Below are positions 54,815 to 64,000 of a DNA stretch of 64,000 nucleotides, one piece after another. The notes under the pieces are model-generated. The model was given only the letters and a program-made list of their open reading frames with translations. It was not told where the DNA came from and searched no databases. Position 1 is the first letter of the stretch, and every line of letters begins with the position of its first letter. The stretch is from the NCBI GenBank assembly GCA_013112635.1, contig JABFGF010000001.1, forward strand, positions 62,001-126,000, in the 5' to 3' direction. The translations under genes were made by a program, and so were the position numbers. Source of the DNA: Calditrichota bacterium. GTDB lineage: Bacteria > Calditrichota > Calditrichia > Calditrichales > J004.

Positions 54815-55258
54815 ATGAGTTTTAAGTTTACTGAAGAAAAGTTCAAAGAAATTGAAGAAGTATTGGATACAAAATTTAAAAAACGGGGTGATCAATATCG
54901 CGCAGTTTTATTAAATACTGAACTTGGCCGCAAGCTGACAATTGAAATTTATCCTGATATGCAAATCGGGAAAAGAGTTGGCAACCTGGTTTCTATTTTT
55001 ACTCCATATACTCATTCGCAACTGCATTTTTGTAATGGATTTGTTGCCAGCGATGTTTTGGAAGAAGTCACATTCTTTGCAGAGTTTAAAGGGCATCTTT
55101 CGGGTGTGATTGTTGAACGCCAGGCCGGATGTTCTATTTTTACAAATGTTGATGCAGAATTATTGTCCGGAGACTTTTCTCAATTGGCGCCGGAAGTTAT
55201 GCTTTCAGGGATTGCACTATCGTTAACCGAGCCGCTTTTGGAGAAAAAATCTGAATAA
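54815..55258 (+). CDS. Small conserved-looking protein, unknown
   Basis: This 147-residue soluble protein has no signal peptide. It starts MSFKFTEEKFKEIEEVLDTKF and has an alpha-beta body with TIEIYPDMQIGKRVGNLVSIF and SGVIVERQAGCSIFTNVDAELL. No motif is recognised. It sits between bshB1 and xerD (36 bp and 2 bp spacing), so it is probably co-transcribed with both. Confidence 0.7.
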   Translation: MSFKFTEEKFKEIEEVLDTKFKKRGDQYRAVLLNTELGRKLTIEIYPDMQIGKRVGNLVSIFTPYTHSQLHFCNGFVASDVLEEVTFFAEFKGHLSGVIVERQAGCSIFTNVDAELLSGDFSQLAPEVMLSGIALSLTEPLLEKKSE

Positions 55259-55260
55259 TA

Positions 55261-56151
55261 ATGCATGCGTTTTTAAAGCTTTATCTTAGCCACCTTACCT
55301 TTGAGCAAAACCTTTCACAAAACTCAATTGATGCTTACAAATTAGATATTGTTCGTTTCCTGGATTACCTAAAGAAGAATGGTGTTGATTCTCCTCAAAA
55401 AGCAAAGCCGGTACATGTACATCGCTTATTGCAGGCTTTAACTGGGCTTGGATTAAGTGAGAACAGCCTGGCCAGAAACTTGTCTTCTATCCGTGGGTTT
55501 TACCGATTTTTAATTGGCGAAAATATAATTGAAACAGATCCGACGGTTCATGTTGACCGACCAAGAATTCCCAGGTATTTACCATCAGTATTGACATTTG
55601 AAGAAGTAACCAACTTGTTTAATGTACCTGATACAAAAAAAACACTGGGCCTTCGAAACCGGGCCATGTTTGAAACAATTTATGCATCCGGCCTAAGGGT
55701 TTCTGAGTTGTTAACATTAAAGATATCTCAAATTTATTTTGAACAGGGAATATTACGTATTTTTGGAAAAGGACGTAAAGAGAGGCTTGTCCCGGTTTCT
55801 GATTCGGCTTTAACCTGGCTAAAAAAATACCTGGATTCGGCACGACCAAGTTTAGATAAAAAGCGTTTGGGAGACACAGTTGTTTTTTTAAATTCCCGAG
55901 GGAAGGCGATGTCTCGCATGGGGTTTTGGAAAATTCTGGATAAAGATGCGCATTTAGCCGGCATAAAAAAGAAAGTACATCCACATACTATGCGTCATTC
56001 ATTTGCCACCCATCTTATAGAAAATGGTGCTGATTTGCGTGCTGTTCAGGAAATGCTGGGACATGCTGATATAAGTACTACTCAAATTTATACGCATCTG
56101 GATCGCAGCCATATTGAAAAACAATACAGAAAATACCATCCAAGGGCATAG
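55261..56151 (+). CDS. xerD: XerD-type tyrosine recombinase
   Basis: This 296-residue recombinase has a SAM-like N-terminal domain (about 1-90) and a catalytic domain with Arg in ASGLRVSELL, then HPHTMRHSFATHLIENGADL, MLGHADISTTQIYTHLD with the nucleophilic Tyr, all in the correct RHRHY order. Length and context (chromosomal, beside housekeeping genes) indicate the XerD that resolves chromosome dimers, not a phage integrase. Confidence 0.95.
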   Translation: MHAFLKLYLSHLTFEQNLSQNSIDAYKLDIVRFLDYLKKNGVDSPQKAKPVHVHRLLQALTGLGLSENSLARNLSSIRGFYRFLIGENIIETDPTVHVDRPRIPRYLPSVLTFEEVTNLFNVPDTKKTLGLRNRAMFETIYASGLRVSELLTLKISQIYFEQGILRIFGKGRKERLVPVSDSALTWLKKYLDSARPSLDKKRLGDTVVFLNSRGKAMSRMGFWKILDKDAHLAGIKKKVHPHTMRHSFATHLIENGADLRAVQEMLGHADISTTQIYTHLDRSHIEKQYRKYHPRA

Positions 56152-56249
56152 ATTATGCTTAAATTGCATGTCAAAAATCTTTAACTTCAAAATTGAATTA
56201 AATCCACAAAATATATACATTTACGTTTTTAAAAAATAATTGAAAGAAT

Positions 56250-57401
56250 ATGAATTCAGCTTCACTAAAAGATCTGCAAAAAACAACCGGATTTTTGGGC
56301 AATAATCCTCAAATCGATGAACTTTTACAAACGGTAAAAATGGTCGCGCCAACCGAATTATCTGTACTAATAAATGGAGAAAGCGGTACTGGTAAAGAGG
56401 TAATTGCAAATGCGATACATTCCTTAAGTTTGCGTAAAAACAGGCAAATGGTTTCTGTTAATTGCGGAGCCATTCCGGAGGGCATTCTCGAATCAGAACT
56501 ATTTGGGCATGAAAAGGGATCATTTACAGGAGCGATTGGGCAGAAAAAAGGCTATTTTGAAGTTGCAAATAAAGGTACAATTTTTCTTGATGAAATTGGA
56601 GAAATGCCTTTAAATACCCAGGTTAAATTGCTGCGCGTTTTAGAATCATCTGAATTTATGCGCGTTGGTGGAACTGAAACAAACAAGGTTGATGTTCGGG
56701 TTATTGCGGCCACAAATAAAAACCTGGAACAAGCTGTTCATGATAATGAATTCCGCCGTGATTTGTATTTCAGGTTGAAAGCAATTACAGTTGAAATTCC
56801 GCCTTTAAGAAAACGCAAAGATGATATCCAGGGGCTGGTCTCACATTTTGCCCAGCTTTACGCAGAAAAGAATGATATTAATTTTAAAGGTTTTTCGCCC
56901 GATGCAGTAGATGAATTGATGTCCTATAACTGGCCCGGCAATGTCCGCGAGTTACGCAATTTTGTTGAGACATCGATTATTTTAAACAGAGGAGAAGTTG
57001 TCCGTTCGGATTATGTTCGTACAACGCTGAACCTGGATAAGGGATTTACATCTTCCAGCTCGTTGCCAATACCACTCAACAAAACTCCTGATCAGGCAGA
57101 GCGCGAACTTATTTATCGAATGCTTATGGCGCTAAAACTTGATATGGATGAATTGAAGCAAATGATCTCCATATTTATGCAAAATGGATCAGCACCAAAA
57201 CCGTATCCACCAATACGTGAAGATAGTCCGTTGGGTGAAGTTGGCGAAAATGAAGTGAAACCAACAACGCTCTCCGGTATGGAACGTGAAATGATAAAAG
57301 AGACTTTAAATAAATATGCCGGTAGCCGCCGTAAAACTGCGCGAGCTCTTCAGATTAGTGAAAGAACACTGTACCGCAAAATAAACGAGTATGGATTGTA
57401 A
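56250..57401 (+). CDS. Sigma-54-dependent transcription activator
   Basis: This 383-residue protein lacks an N-terminal receiver domain. The AAA+ core includes Walker A INGESGTGKEVIANAIH (about 41-57), ELFGHEKGSFTGAIGQKK with the GAFTGA loop as GSFTGA, Walker B GTIFLDEIGEMPL and the Arg finger region. A Fis-type HTH (KTARALQISERTLYRKINEYG) ends the protein. It would activate sigma-54 promoters; with no sensor domain, control is probably by partner or expression. It precedes lptE by 8 bp. Confidence 0.93.
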   Translation: MNSASLKDLQKTTGFLGNNPQIDELLQTVKMVAPTELSVLINGESGTGKEVIANAIHSLSLRKNRQMVSVNCGAIPEGILESELFGHEKGSFTGAIGQKKGYFEVANKGTIFLDEIGEMPLNTQVKLLRVLESSEFMRVGGTETNKVDVRVIAATNKNLEQAVHDNEFRRDLYFRLKAITVEIPPLRKRKDDIQGLVSHFAQLYAEKNDINFKGFSPDAVDELMSYNWPGNVRELRNFVETSIILNRGEVVRSDYVRTTLNLDKGFTSSSSLPIPLNKTPDQAERELIYRMLMALKLDMDELKQMISIFMQNGSAPKPYPPIREDSPLGEVGENEVKPTTLSGMEREMIKETLNKYAGSRRKTARALQISERTLYRKINEYGL

Positions 57402-57409
57402 TTAAACAA

Positions 57410-57901
57410 ATGAAAACTCATAAATATATTATTTTATTAATCCTTTTTATTTTATCAGGATGTGGATATTACTCGTTCAAAGGTGCATTACCTTCGCACA
57501 TTCAATCTGTTGCTATTCCAATTTTCATTGATCGATCCGGTTATCCTGGAATGCTCGAAAAAGTGACTGACACAGTTATTGAATCATTTGTAACTGATAA
57601 TACTTTAAAAGTTGTTGACGAAAGTAAAGCTGATATTGTTATTAACGGAACAATACAATCTGTAACACAAAAAGCTGCAGCCATTAAAGCAGGTGAGACT
57701 GTTTCCGAATATCAGATGCATGTAAGCATAAAAGTGTTATGCGAAGATATAAGAAAATCAAAAAAGCTTTATGATAAAGTTTTTCGCCAATATGGTATAA
57801 TGTCAAGTAGTGCAGGTCAGGATGAAAAAGATCAGGCCATTGATGATGCCATTGAGTTAATTACCGAAGACATTATAAATACAACCCTTGGTGGTTGGTA
57901 A
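57410..57901 (+). CDS. lptE: LptE-like lipoprotein
   Basis: This 163-residue protein has lipobox LSGC (Cys18) then GYYSFKGALPSHIQSVAIPIF, the start of the LptE fold, and VNGTIQSVTQK-like strands. LptE plugs the LptD barrel for lipopolysaccharide export. Its presence shows an LPS-bearing outer membrane. It follows the sigma-54 activator and precedes the TPR gene, whose start abuts its stop. Confidence 0.87.
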   Translation: MKTHKYIILLILFILSGCGYYSFKGALPSHIQSVAIPIFIDRSGYPGMLEKVTDTVIESFVTDNTLKVVDESKADIVINGTIQSVTQKAAAIKAGETVSEYQMHVSIKVLCEDIRKSKKLYDKVFRQYGIMSSSAGQDEKDQAIDDAIELITEDIINTTLGGW

Positions 57902-59272
57902 ATGCCCGGAGAAAATATGTCAGAGAAATCTTCACCTATGGGAAAAGATTTTATTTTATTTGCCAGTAAAGCATCCCGCTTAATGGAAAATGATAAAGTG
58001 GAACAAGCAATGACTTTATGTGAAGCAGGTGTTCGTAATTTCCCTTTTTATTCACCAGGACATTTTGTGTTAGGCCTTTGTTATGAATCATTGGGTAAAA
58101 AAGATGAAGCCAAAAATGAATTTGAGAGAACATTGGTTTACGATCCTTCTCACTCAAAAGCAATGCGCAAATTATCCGGGATTTATGAAAACTCCGGATT
58201 ATCAACAATATCCAATGAATGGCTGATAAAAGAATCTCTTTACAATCCAATGGATCAATCGTTGATTGAAATTCTAAAAGAGAAAAATCTTTACGATCTT
58301 ACTGATCAAAAAGAAAAAGCTGTGGAAGAAAATGACCGTATTGAAAATGATGCTATTGAAACTTCGGATTCAGAAATTAAAACGAAAGAAACCAGTGCTT
58401 CTGAGCCTGATTTAGAACATGTTGAAGATTCTGTAAATAAAGAAGATGTCCCAGCTGAAGAAAAGAAAGCCGATGAAAATGGGCTAATTGATGATTTGGA
58501 TCCACTTGCTGAGAATGTAGAATTAGGTGAAGGACATAATAGAGATTTCGCAGATAAAGAAAAAACTGCTGAAAATGATTTAAACCAATATGCAAACACA
58601 GAAGATGATTTTTCGACAATTATGGATGGTTATTTTGATTCTGAAGAGGATGATCAATCCGAAGAAACTGATGAATGGATTGAAGTTGAAAATCTTTTGA
58701 TTGATGAGGAAGAATCTTCAGAACCTGTTGTAGCTGCCAATAATGAACAACCAGATTCGCAAATTGAGGCTGATTCGGAAATACAAAACACTCGCGACGA
58801 AACAGAGTTATTGCTTGAACAACTTTCGGATTTAGGTGTGGATGATAATTCCGAAAAACAAGCTACCACTGACTCAACGGTGATAAATAAAGAAGGTCCT
58901 GCTGAAATAAATCCCTTAGATACATTAACTGAGAGTGAGAAACTTTTAGTTCCTGAACTGGAAGAAGATGAAACTCAAGCTGATTCTCAGCAGGAAACAG
59001 TGCTTGAACCTTTGCCCGATGTAACACCGGAACCTGAATTTGAACCATTGAAACCCAGTGAATTAAGTTCTGATGAAGAAGTTACTATAAAAGATTTAAT
59101 GGAAAACCCAAACCTTGTAACACCTACATTTGGTGAAATATTAGTTTCACAACGTAAATTTTCCGAGGCCCGCCATATATTTATGGAACTTCTGAAACGT
59201 GAACCAGATAACTTACGCTTCTTAAAGAAAGTTGAGTTCTTGGATAAATTTCTCGCTGTTCAAAAAGCGTAA
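57902..59272 (+). CDS. Acidic TPR protein
   Basis: This 456-residue protein has TPR-like repeats at the start (about 15-100, with GHFVLGLCYESLGKKDEAKN), a very acidic low-complexity centre (about 140-380, rich in Asp, Glu, Ser) and a final TPR-like hairpin (about 410-450, FGEILVSQRKFSEARHIFME). The ATG lies directly after the lptE stop, suggesting coupling. It has no signal peptide. Function unknown; a scaffold is likely. Confidence 0.82.
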   Translation: MPGENMSEKSSPMGKDFILFASKASRLMENDKVEQAMTLCEAGVRNFPFYSPGHFVLGLCYESLGKKDEAKNEFERTLVYDPSHSKAMRKLSGIYENSGLSTISNEWLIKESLYNPMDQSLIEILKEKNLYDLTDQKEKAVEENDRIENDAIETSDSEIKTKETSASEPDLEHVEDSVNKEDVPAEEKKADENGLIDDLDPLAENVELGEGHNRDFADKEKTAENDLNQYANTEDDFSTIMDGYFDSEEDDQSEETDEWIEVENLLIDEEESSEPVVAANNEQPDSQIEADSEIQNTRDETELLLEQLSDLGVDDNSEKQATTDSTVINKEGPAEINPLDTLTESEKLLVPELEEDETQADSQQETVLEPLPDVTPEPEFEPLKPSELSSDEEVTIKDLMENPNLVTPTFGEILVSQRKFSEARHIFMELLKREPDNLRFLKKVEFLDKFLAVQKA

Positions 59273-59298
59273 TTTATAGATGTAATTTTTGGTTATTA

Positions 59299-62200
59299 AT
59301 GTTTAAAAATATTTTAATACTTCTTTTTCTTTTTTTTCAGATTGCTTTTTCCGGTGAGTATTTTGTGCATTTAAGCGATGAAGGCCTAAAACACAAAAAT
59401 AAGCTGTTAAATGAAAACCTTTCCTTTTTATCTTCCACAAATATCAATTTTGCAAAAAACAATCAATTTACTTTTAAAGAAATCAACTCGTCCTATTTGC
59501 TAAATTCAAATTTGCAAAACTGGATTATTCTTGAGACAGAAACTGAAGAAACAAACTTTATACAATCATTAAAAGATGATCATATAATTGAATATTATGA
59601 ACCAATTGGCAGGTTTAAAATTGATTTTGAAAGTAGTGACTCACTTTCCGGCCAGCAGTGGTATTTAGACAAAATTGATGTTAAAGGCGCCTGGCAAATA
59701 ACTCAGGGTAAACCGGATATAATTGTTGGTGTAATTGATACGGGTATTGATTATTTGCACCCCGATTTGATTGAATCGCTGTGGATAAATAGCCAGGAAG
59801 ATTTGAATGGGAATGGTCAATTGGATGAAGATGACCTGAACAATATTGATGATGATGGCAATGGTTTTGTTGATGATGTAATTGGTTGGGATTTTACAGA
59901 TGCACCGCGTTTTGCTGATGGCGGTGATTTTCAGGATCCTGATAATGAGCCAATGGATGAGTTTGGTACAGGGCATGGCACTCAGGTGGCAGGGATTATA
60001 TCGGCCAAAGCAAATAATGTAACCGGTATTGCAGGAGTTGCGCCGGGTGTTAAAGTGATGAACCTGAGGGCTGGTACTGCAAGCGGTTATTTGGAAGAAG
60101 ACGATGTTGCAAGAGCTATTTTATATGCCGTTGAAAATGGCGCCCGCATTATAAATATGAGTTTTGGGGATACAGCTTTATCACGTTTTTTAAGGGACAT
60201 CATACATTTTGCTAATGAGCAGGATGTTATAATCGTTGCTTCTGCAGGGAACAGTGCCACAGACCAGGTTCATTATCCATCGGGTTTAATTGAGACTATT
60301 TCAGTTGGAGCAAGTACGGAAGACGATGGTTTAGCAGGATTCTCAAACTTTGGAAATACAATCGACCTTGTGGCCCCGGGTTCAGATATTTTGAGTACAG
60401 CAGTGGGTGGTTCTTATAACAGCGTTAACGGAACCTCTTTTAGTGCTCCAATTGTGAGTGCCGTATCAGCTTTGTTGCTTTCAAATAACCCGGATATTTC
60501 TTCTGATCAAATTCGTAATATTTTAAAAAGCAGTGCGCAGGATATTTTGTTTCTCGGATGGGATAATTACAGCGGAGCAGGCCGAGTTTCAGCATCACAC
60601 GCATTAAATATTCCACATGGTGGAGTACTTGAAGTGACCTCGCCCTTGCAAAACTTCAGCACGGCGGATCAGAAAATTGCCATAATAGGCAGTGCTGCAC
60701 ATCCTGATTTGGTAAAAAGTACAATTGAATATGGAATAGGAAAATCACCGGAACAATGGAGTACTTTACGCAATCTTGAAGGAAGGCAAATAATTGATGA
60801 TACTCTTGCTGTTTTAAATAGCGCGGCTATCTCTGATACAATTGTGACAATAAAAATTACAATGGAGCTGTTTAATTTTCTGTCTGATGAGATACACACA
60901 TCCTTTTTAATTGACCGCACAGAACCCCAAATCAGCAATATTTCTACAACGCCTTTATGGGATGGAGCTACAGCATCGTTGCTTGTTTCTTTTGAGACTG
61001 ATGATATTTGTACTGCGCAGTTAAACTTAAGGCCTTTAGGTTCTTCGGAGCCATTTATAACTATGGCTTCACCGTACGAAACACAAAATCAGCGTATAAA
61101 AATAGATAAGAATCAATTTGATGGAGAATTTGAATTTTTCATTGAAGTAAAAAACTTAAGCGGCCTAAAAAGCAGGGATGATAACCTGGGCCAAAATTAC
61201 AATATTTCGCTGGATAGAAACTTTTCCTGGAAAGAATTTAACAAAGTAGAATGGCAGCTTCCTGCCGGATATATGCTGGATAAAGTAATGGATTTTGACC
61301 ATGATGGAAAAAAGGAAGTTGTAATAAGCCGTTATGATGAAAATTCAGCATTTGGCCCAATTGAAATTTATGAATTTGAAAATGGAATATTTGAATTACG
61401 CTTGAAAACCGGATTTACAGCAATTCCACGGGCTGCCGGTGATGTTGATAGTGACGGGAAGACTGATTTACTTTTGGGGCTGGGACAATTCTCGTTTTTA
61501 TTGGAAGCAAAAGATGCAAACAGTTTTCCAACCGAGTTGATCTGGCAAGACACGACAAATTTCTGGGCCGCCGCATACACCGATCTTGACAATGATGGAA
61601 AAAATGAAATTACAGGGCGCATAGAAAACGAATATGTACTTTTGGAAAATATCTCGGATAACTCTTTTTCTGAAATTGCGCGGCTTACAAATAACGGGGA
61701 AGGGCAAAACCGGTTGGGTGTTCCAAAAGTTGAGTTGAGTGATTTAACCGGAGACGCAGTTGATGATATTGTTTTTGGAGATTATGATGGGGAGCTGCTA
61801 GTTTTCACTACAATCGGAGATAACCAGTTTGATCTTGTTTCAACAGGAAAAACAGTTCATACAAACTCAACAGAAATGATTAGCTCCGATGGTTTAGGCA
61901 CAATCTTTACAGCAACCCATACTTCCGATGATTTGAATTTTGAACATGAATTTGATGCGCGATATTGGTCGATAGAGTTTTTTGAAAATCATTCCGGAAG
62001 TTTAATTTCAAAAGATACAATAAATACATTTGGATTTTCGGCCACAAAAGATTTTGACAGCGGTTTAAAATATCATGTTTTTGATGGACGTGAATTATTA
62101 TTTGCACCATTTTTTCCAGAACTATTTGTTTTTGAGAAATCAGGGAATCAATGGCTTCCGGTTTGGTTTAATGAGCAGGCAAGATCTAATACCGTTCTTG

Positions 62201-63420
62201 TTGCAGATTTAGACGGTGATGGAAATGACGAGTTTTATTTTAATGACGGAACACAAATTGTGGGGTACTCTTCTGCCCGGGAAAACAGACCCATTGCTCC
62301 CTACATTTTTTCTGCGCGTGCATTGGATAGTACACGTGTCTCATTGCAGTGGTCTGCTGTTGAAGATGCTGACTATTTCAACATTTACCGTGGAAGTGTT
62401 TCTGATAATTTGAGTTTATTCACAAATACATCAAAAACATTTTACATCGATTCGAGTTCGATAACCGGTCAAAAGTATTTCTACAAAATTACAACTGTTG
62501 ATTCTTCTTTTGAAATTAGAGAAAGCTTTTTCAGCACTTTAGATTCAGCACAGACAGCTTATCCGCCTAAGCCGGAATCGGTTGAATTTAGTAATGAAAA
62601 ACAGCTTCTTATTACTTTCGATCAGCCTGTTTTTTTATTTGAGGAACAACCGTTCTTGGTAAAGCTGACTAACCGAAATGATGTTGCAAGTTCAGTTATT
62701 AACGATAATTCAGGGAAAAGTTTATTGGTCAGTTTCGATGATCCATTTGTTGAAAATGAACCGGACACGCTTGAGCTACATAATATTTTTGGACAAAGTG
62801 GTGTGCCGGTTGATAATAATTTTAATAAAATTGCTATTAATTATGTTGCTGAGTTTTCAGCGCCATATGTGACAGAAAGTAGCTGGTTTTCAGAAACCCA
62901 AATGAAAATTGAATTTAGTGAAGCAATGCAAATCCCGCGGGAAACTTCGTTCTCTTTTCCAATTGAGCCATCAGGTGAAACTGAAAAAGTTGAATTTGAT
63001 AGCCTTGGAAATTCGATGATAGTCACGTTGGGAAAGAAGTCTTTCATAGGTGCCAGTGGGCAAAAAAGCTATCTGATTATAATAAATCTTTATAGCCAAA
63101 ATGGTGTATTGCTCGAAGAAACCAGTGCAATCAGTTTGTTTCGCGAAAGTGAAAATCTTGATAAAGTTATAGTTTATCCGCAACCGCTTAAACCTCGGCA
63201 TAATGAGTTGATCTTTGCTAATTTGCCCGGTGATGTAATAATCCAAATTTATTCGATTAATGGATCCTCGGTTAGAAAAATTGAAGAGCAAACAAGCTAT
63301 GGCGGCGTAAAGTGGGATTTAAAAGATAGTTCAGGAAAAAAAGTTTCGGCCGGTTTATACATTTACACTTTAGAGTGGAACGGAAAAGTAATCCGTGGTA
63401 AACTTGCCATCATTAAATAA
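59299..63420 (+). CDS. Large subtilisin-like protease with C-terminal sorting-type domain
   Basis: This 1373-residue secreted protein has a signal peptide (LILLFLFFQIAFSG) and a propeptide. An S8 catalytic domain follows with Asp147 (GVIDTGIDYLHPD), His226 (GTGHGTQVAGII) and Ser380 (NGTSFSAPIVSA). Beta-propeller-like FG-GAP repeats (DFDHDGKKEVVISRYD, DVDSDGKTDLLLGLG, DLDNDGKNEITGR) and a fibronectin III-like domain precede a C-terminal FlgD/T9SS-type domain (VIVYPQPLKPRHNEL to KVIRGKLAIIK). The tail suggests surface sorting or secretion. It degrades external protein. Confidence 0.94.
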   Translation: MFKNILILLFLFFQIAFSGEYFVHLSDEGLKHKNKLLNENLSFLSSTNINFAKNNQFTFKEINSSYLLNSNLQNWIILETETEETNFIQSLKDDHIIEYYEPIGRFKIDFESSDSLSGQQWYLDKIDVKGAWQITQGKPDIIVGVIDTGIDYLHPDLIESLWINSQEDLNGNGQLDEDDLNNIDDDGNGFVDDVIGWDFTDAPRFADGGDFQDPDNEPMDEFGTGHGTQVAGIISAKANNVTGIAGVAPGVKVMNLRAGTASGYLEEDDVARAILYAVENGARIINMSFGDTALSRFLRDIIHFANEQDVIIVASAGNSATDQVHYPSGLIETISVGASTEDDGLAGFSNFGNTIDLVAPGSDILSTAVGGSYNSVNGTSFSAPIVSAVSALLLSNNPDISSDQIRNILKSSAQDILFLGWDNYSGAGRVSASHALNIPHGGVLEVTSPLQNFSTADQKIAIIGSAAHPDLVKSTIEYGIGKSPEQWSTLRNLEGRQIIDDTLAVLNSAAISDTIVTIKITMELFNFLSDEIHTSFLIDRTEPQISNISTTPLWDGATASLLVSFETDDICTAQLNLRPLGSSEPFITMASPYETQNQRIKIDKNQFDGEFEFFIEVKNLSGLKSRDDNLGQNYNISLDRNFSWKEFNKVEWQLPAGYMLDKVMDFDHDGKKEVVISRYDENSAFGPIEIYEFENGIFELRLKTGFTAIPRAAGDVDSDGKTDLLLGLGQFSFLLEAKDANSFPTELIWQDTTNFWAAAYTDLDNDGKNEITGRIENEYVLLENISDNSFSEIARLTNNGEGQNRLGVPKVELSDLTGDAVDDIVFGDYDGELLVFTTIGDNQFDLVSTGKTVHTNSTEMISSDGLGTIFTATHTSDDLNFEHEFDARYWSIEFFENHSGSLISKDTINTFGFSATKDFDSGLKYHVFDGRELLFAPFFPELFVFEKSGNQWLPVWFNEQARSNTVLVADLDGDGNDEFYFNDGTQIVGYSSARENRPIAPYIFSARALDSTRVSLQWSAVEDADYFNIYRGSVSDNLSLFTNTSKTFYIDSSSITGQKYFYKITTVDSSFEIRESFFSTLDSAQTAYPPKPESVEFSNEKQLLITFDQPVFLFEEQPFLVKLTNRNDVASSVINDNSGKSLLVSFDDPFVENEPDTLELHNIFGQSGVPVDNNFNKIAINYVAEFSAPYVTESSWFSETQMKIEFSEAMQIPRETSFSFPIEPSGETEKVEFDSLGNSMIVTLGKKSFIGASGQKSYLIIINLYSQNGVLLEETSAISLFRESENLDKVIVYPQPLKPRHNELIFANLPGDVIIQIYSINGSSVRKIEEQTSYGGVKWDLKDSSGKKVSAGLYIYTLEWNGKVIRGKLAIIK

Positions 63421-63428
63421 GGAAAAAA

Positions 63429-64000
63429 ATGAAATATAGAAATCCATTAGTAATTGGTGTAACAGGTGGAATGGGCAGTGGCCAATCAAGCGTTTGCTCA
63501 TTTTTTGAAGAGTGGGGCGCAAAAGTAATTAATGCAGATGATGAAGCTAAAAATGCTATAAAAATGAATAAAGTTTTACAGTCCGATCTTAAGAAAGCAT
63601 TTGGGGCGGATATTTTTGATAGAAAAAGAAAGTTAAATACAAAGCGTTTGGCAGAACTTGCTTTTAAAGATGAACTTCAGACACGAAAATTAAACCAACT
63701 TGTTCATCCGCGAATGGTTGAAAACCTGATCGAAAAAATGGAAAAAGCACGTTTTTCCGGAAAGTACCCATTAATTATAATTGATGCCGCATTAATATTT
63801 GAGATTAGTATTGAGCGAAATTTTGACCATATCGTGGTTGTAAATGCGCCTGTTGGCCAAAGACAAAAAAGGGTGGTTGTACGAGACAAAATATCTCGCA
63901 AGGATTTTTATGACCGGGTTAATAAGCAAATCAAACTTGAGGATAAAGTGTCCTGGGGAGATTTTGTTATTAACAACAACACCTCACTTGAAGATCTTAA
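63429..64000 (+). CDS. coaE: Dephospho-CoA kinase, 3' end outside window
   Basis: The start codon lies 8 bp after the subtilase stop with GGA just upstream. The protein begins MKYRNPLVIGVTGGMGSGQSS and shows INADDEAKNAIK, KLNQLVHPRMVE and IIIDAALIFEIS, which fit CoaE. The P-loop reads GSGQSS, so the usual Walker A Lys is Gln19; the codon is CAA. This is unexpected for an essential kinase. The frame is open to the window end; the C-terminus is missing. Confidence 0.9.
   Translation, partial: MKYRNPLVIGVTGGMGSGQSSVCSFFEEWGAKVINADDEAKNAIKMNKVLQSDLKKAFGADIFDRKRKLNTKRLAELAFKDELQTRKLNQLVHPRMVENLIEKMEKARFSGKYPLIIIDAALIFEISIERNFDHIVVVNAPVGQRQKRVVVRDKISRKDFYDRVNKQIKLEDKVSWGDFVINNNTSLEDL

Noticed and set aside
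55261-56151. Phage or integron integrase
   Set aside because: Length, motif order and neighbouring housekeeping genes fit XerD; there are no attachment sites or mobile genes around.

Overview
The window is AT-rich chromosomal DNA from a Gram-negative bacterium, most likely of the Fibrobacteres-Chlorobi-Bacteroidetes (FCB) superphylum and possibly Calditrichota-like; this placement is an inference. The reasons are a BatA-E operon, an outer-membrane LptE-type lipoprotein, many lipoproteins, a large subtilase with a C-terminal FlgD/T9SS-like tail, bacillithiol genes, a fused NagB/PIG-L protein, and GGAG-type ribosome binding sites. I see no phage, insertion sequence, CRISPR array, rRNA or tRNA. 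Most genes are ordinary chromosomal genes; the one clear accessory module is a HEPN/MNT toxin-antitoxin pair.

Layout. 1-6.1 kb: end of batA, then batB, two BatC-like genes, batD, batE and a SPOR lipoprotein, all on +. 6.2-20.6 kb: an M3 peptidase, a Δ3-enoyl-CoA isomerase/SDR pair, a DMT transporter, cyclophilin, a beta-helix lipoprotein, a DUF1223 thiol protein, a second SDR with an altered active site, an acyl-CoA synthetase, an SPFH protein with a 57-residue ribbon-helix-helix partner, and an M1 aminopeptidase. 20.6-30.4 kb: a small HTH protein, a candidate structured RNA with its own terminator, bacilliredoxin, a DUF4105 protein, a degenerate biotin-ligase-like protein, a vWA/MoxR pair, a 53-residue membrane protein, a glycosyltransferase, YpdA and a TPMT-like methyltransferase. 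30.4-36.4 kb: selD, selU, an ArsN2-like acetyltransferase, and a DGPF protein followed by an ECF42-type sigma factor. 36.4-47 kb: NagB/PIG-L fusion, HU, PBP4, a glycosylasparaginase, DoxX, an MFS transporter, and a soluble histidine kinase with an RsbW-like ATPase. 47-54 kb: M1-M28-PDZ fusion peptidase, HEPN/MNT pair, M16 peptidase. 54-64 kb: bshB1, xerD, a sigma-54 activator, lptE, a TPR protein, a 1373-residue subtilase and the start of coaE.

How the genes work together. Three parts of bacillithiol metabolism (BshB1, a bacilliredoxin, YpdA) lie at three separate loci. The TPMT-selD-selU-ArsN2 run is a likely selenium/metalloid cassette. Five large exported or periplasmic peptidases (M3, M1, M1-M28-PDZ, M16, S8) suggest a protein-degrading lifestyle.

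Most worth following up: the putative structured RNA at about 21117-21313, which carries a 12-nt complement to the standard 16S rRNA 3' end; the Walker A Lys-to-Gln change in CoaE; the Tyr-to-Phe change in the second SDR; the two-gene BatC; and two very short genes (18530-18703, 27527-27688) that are easily missed.
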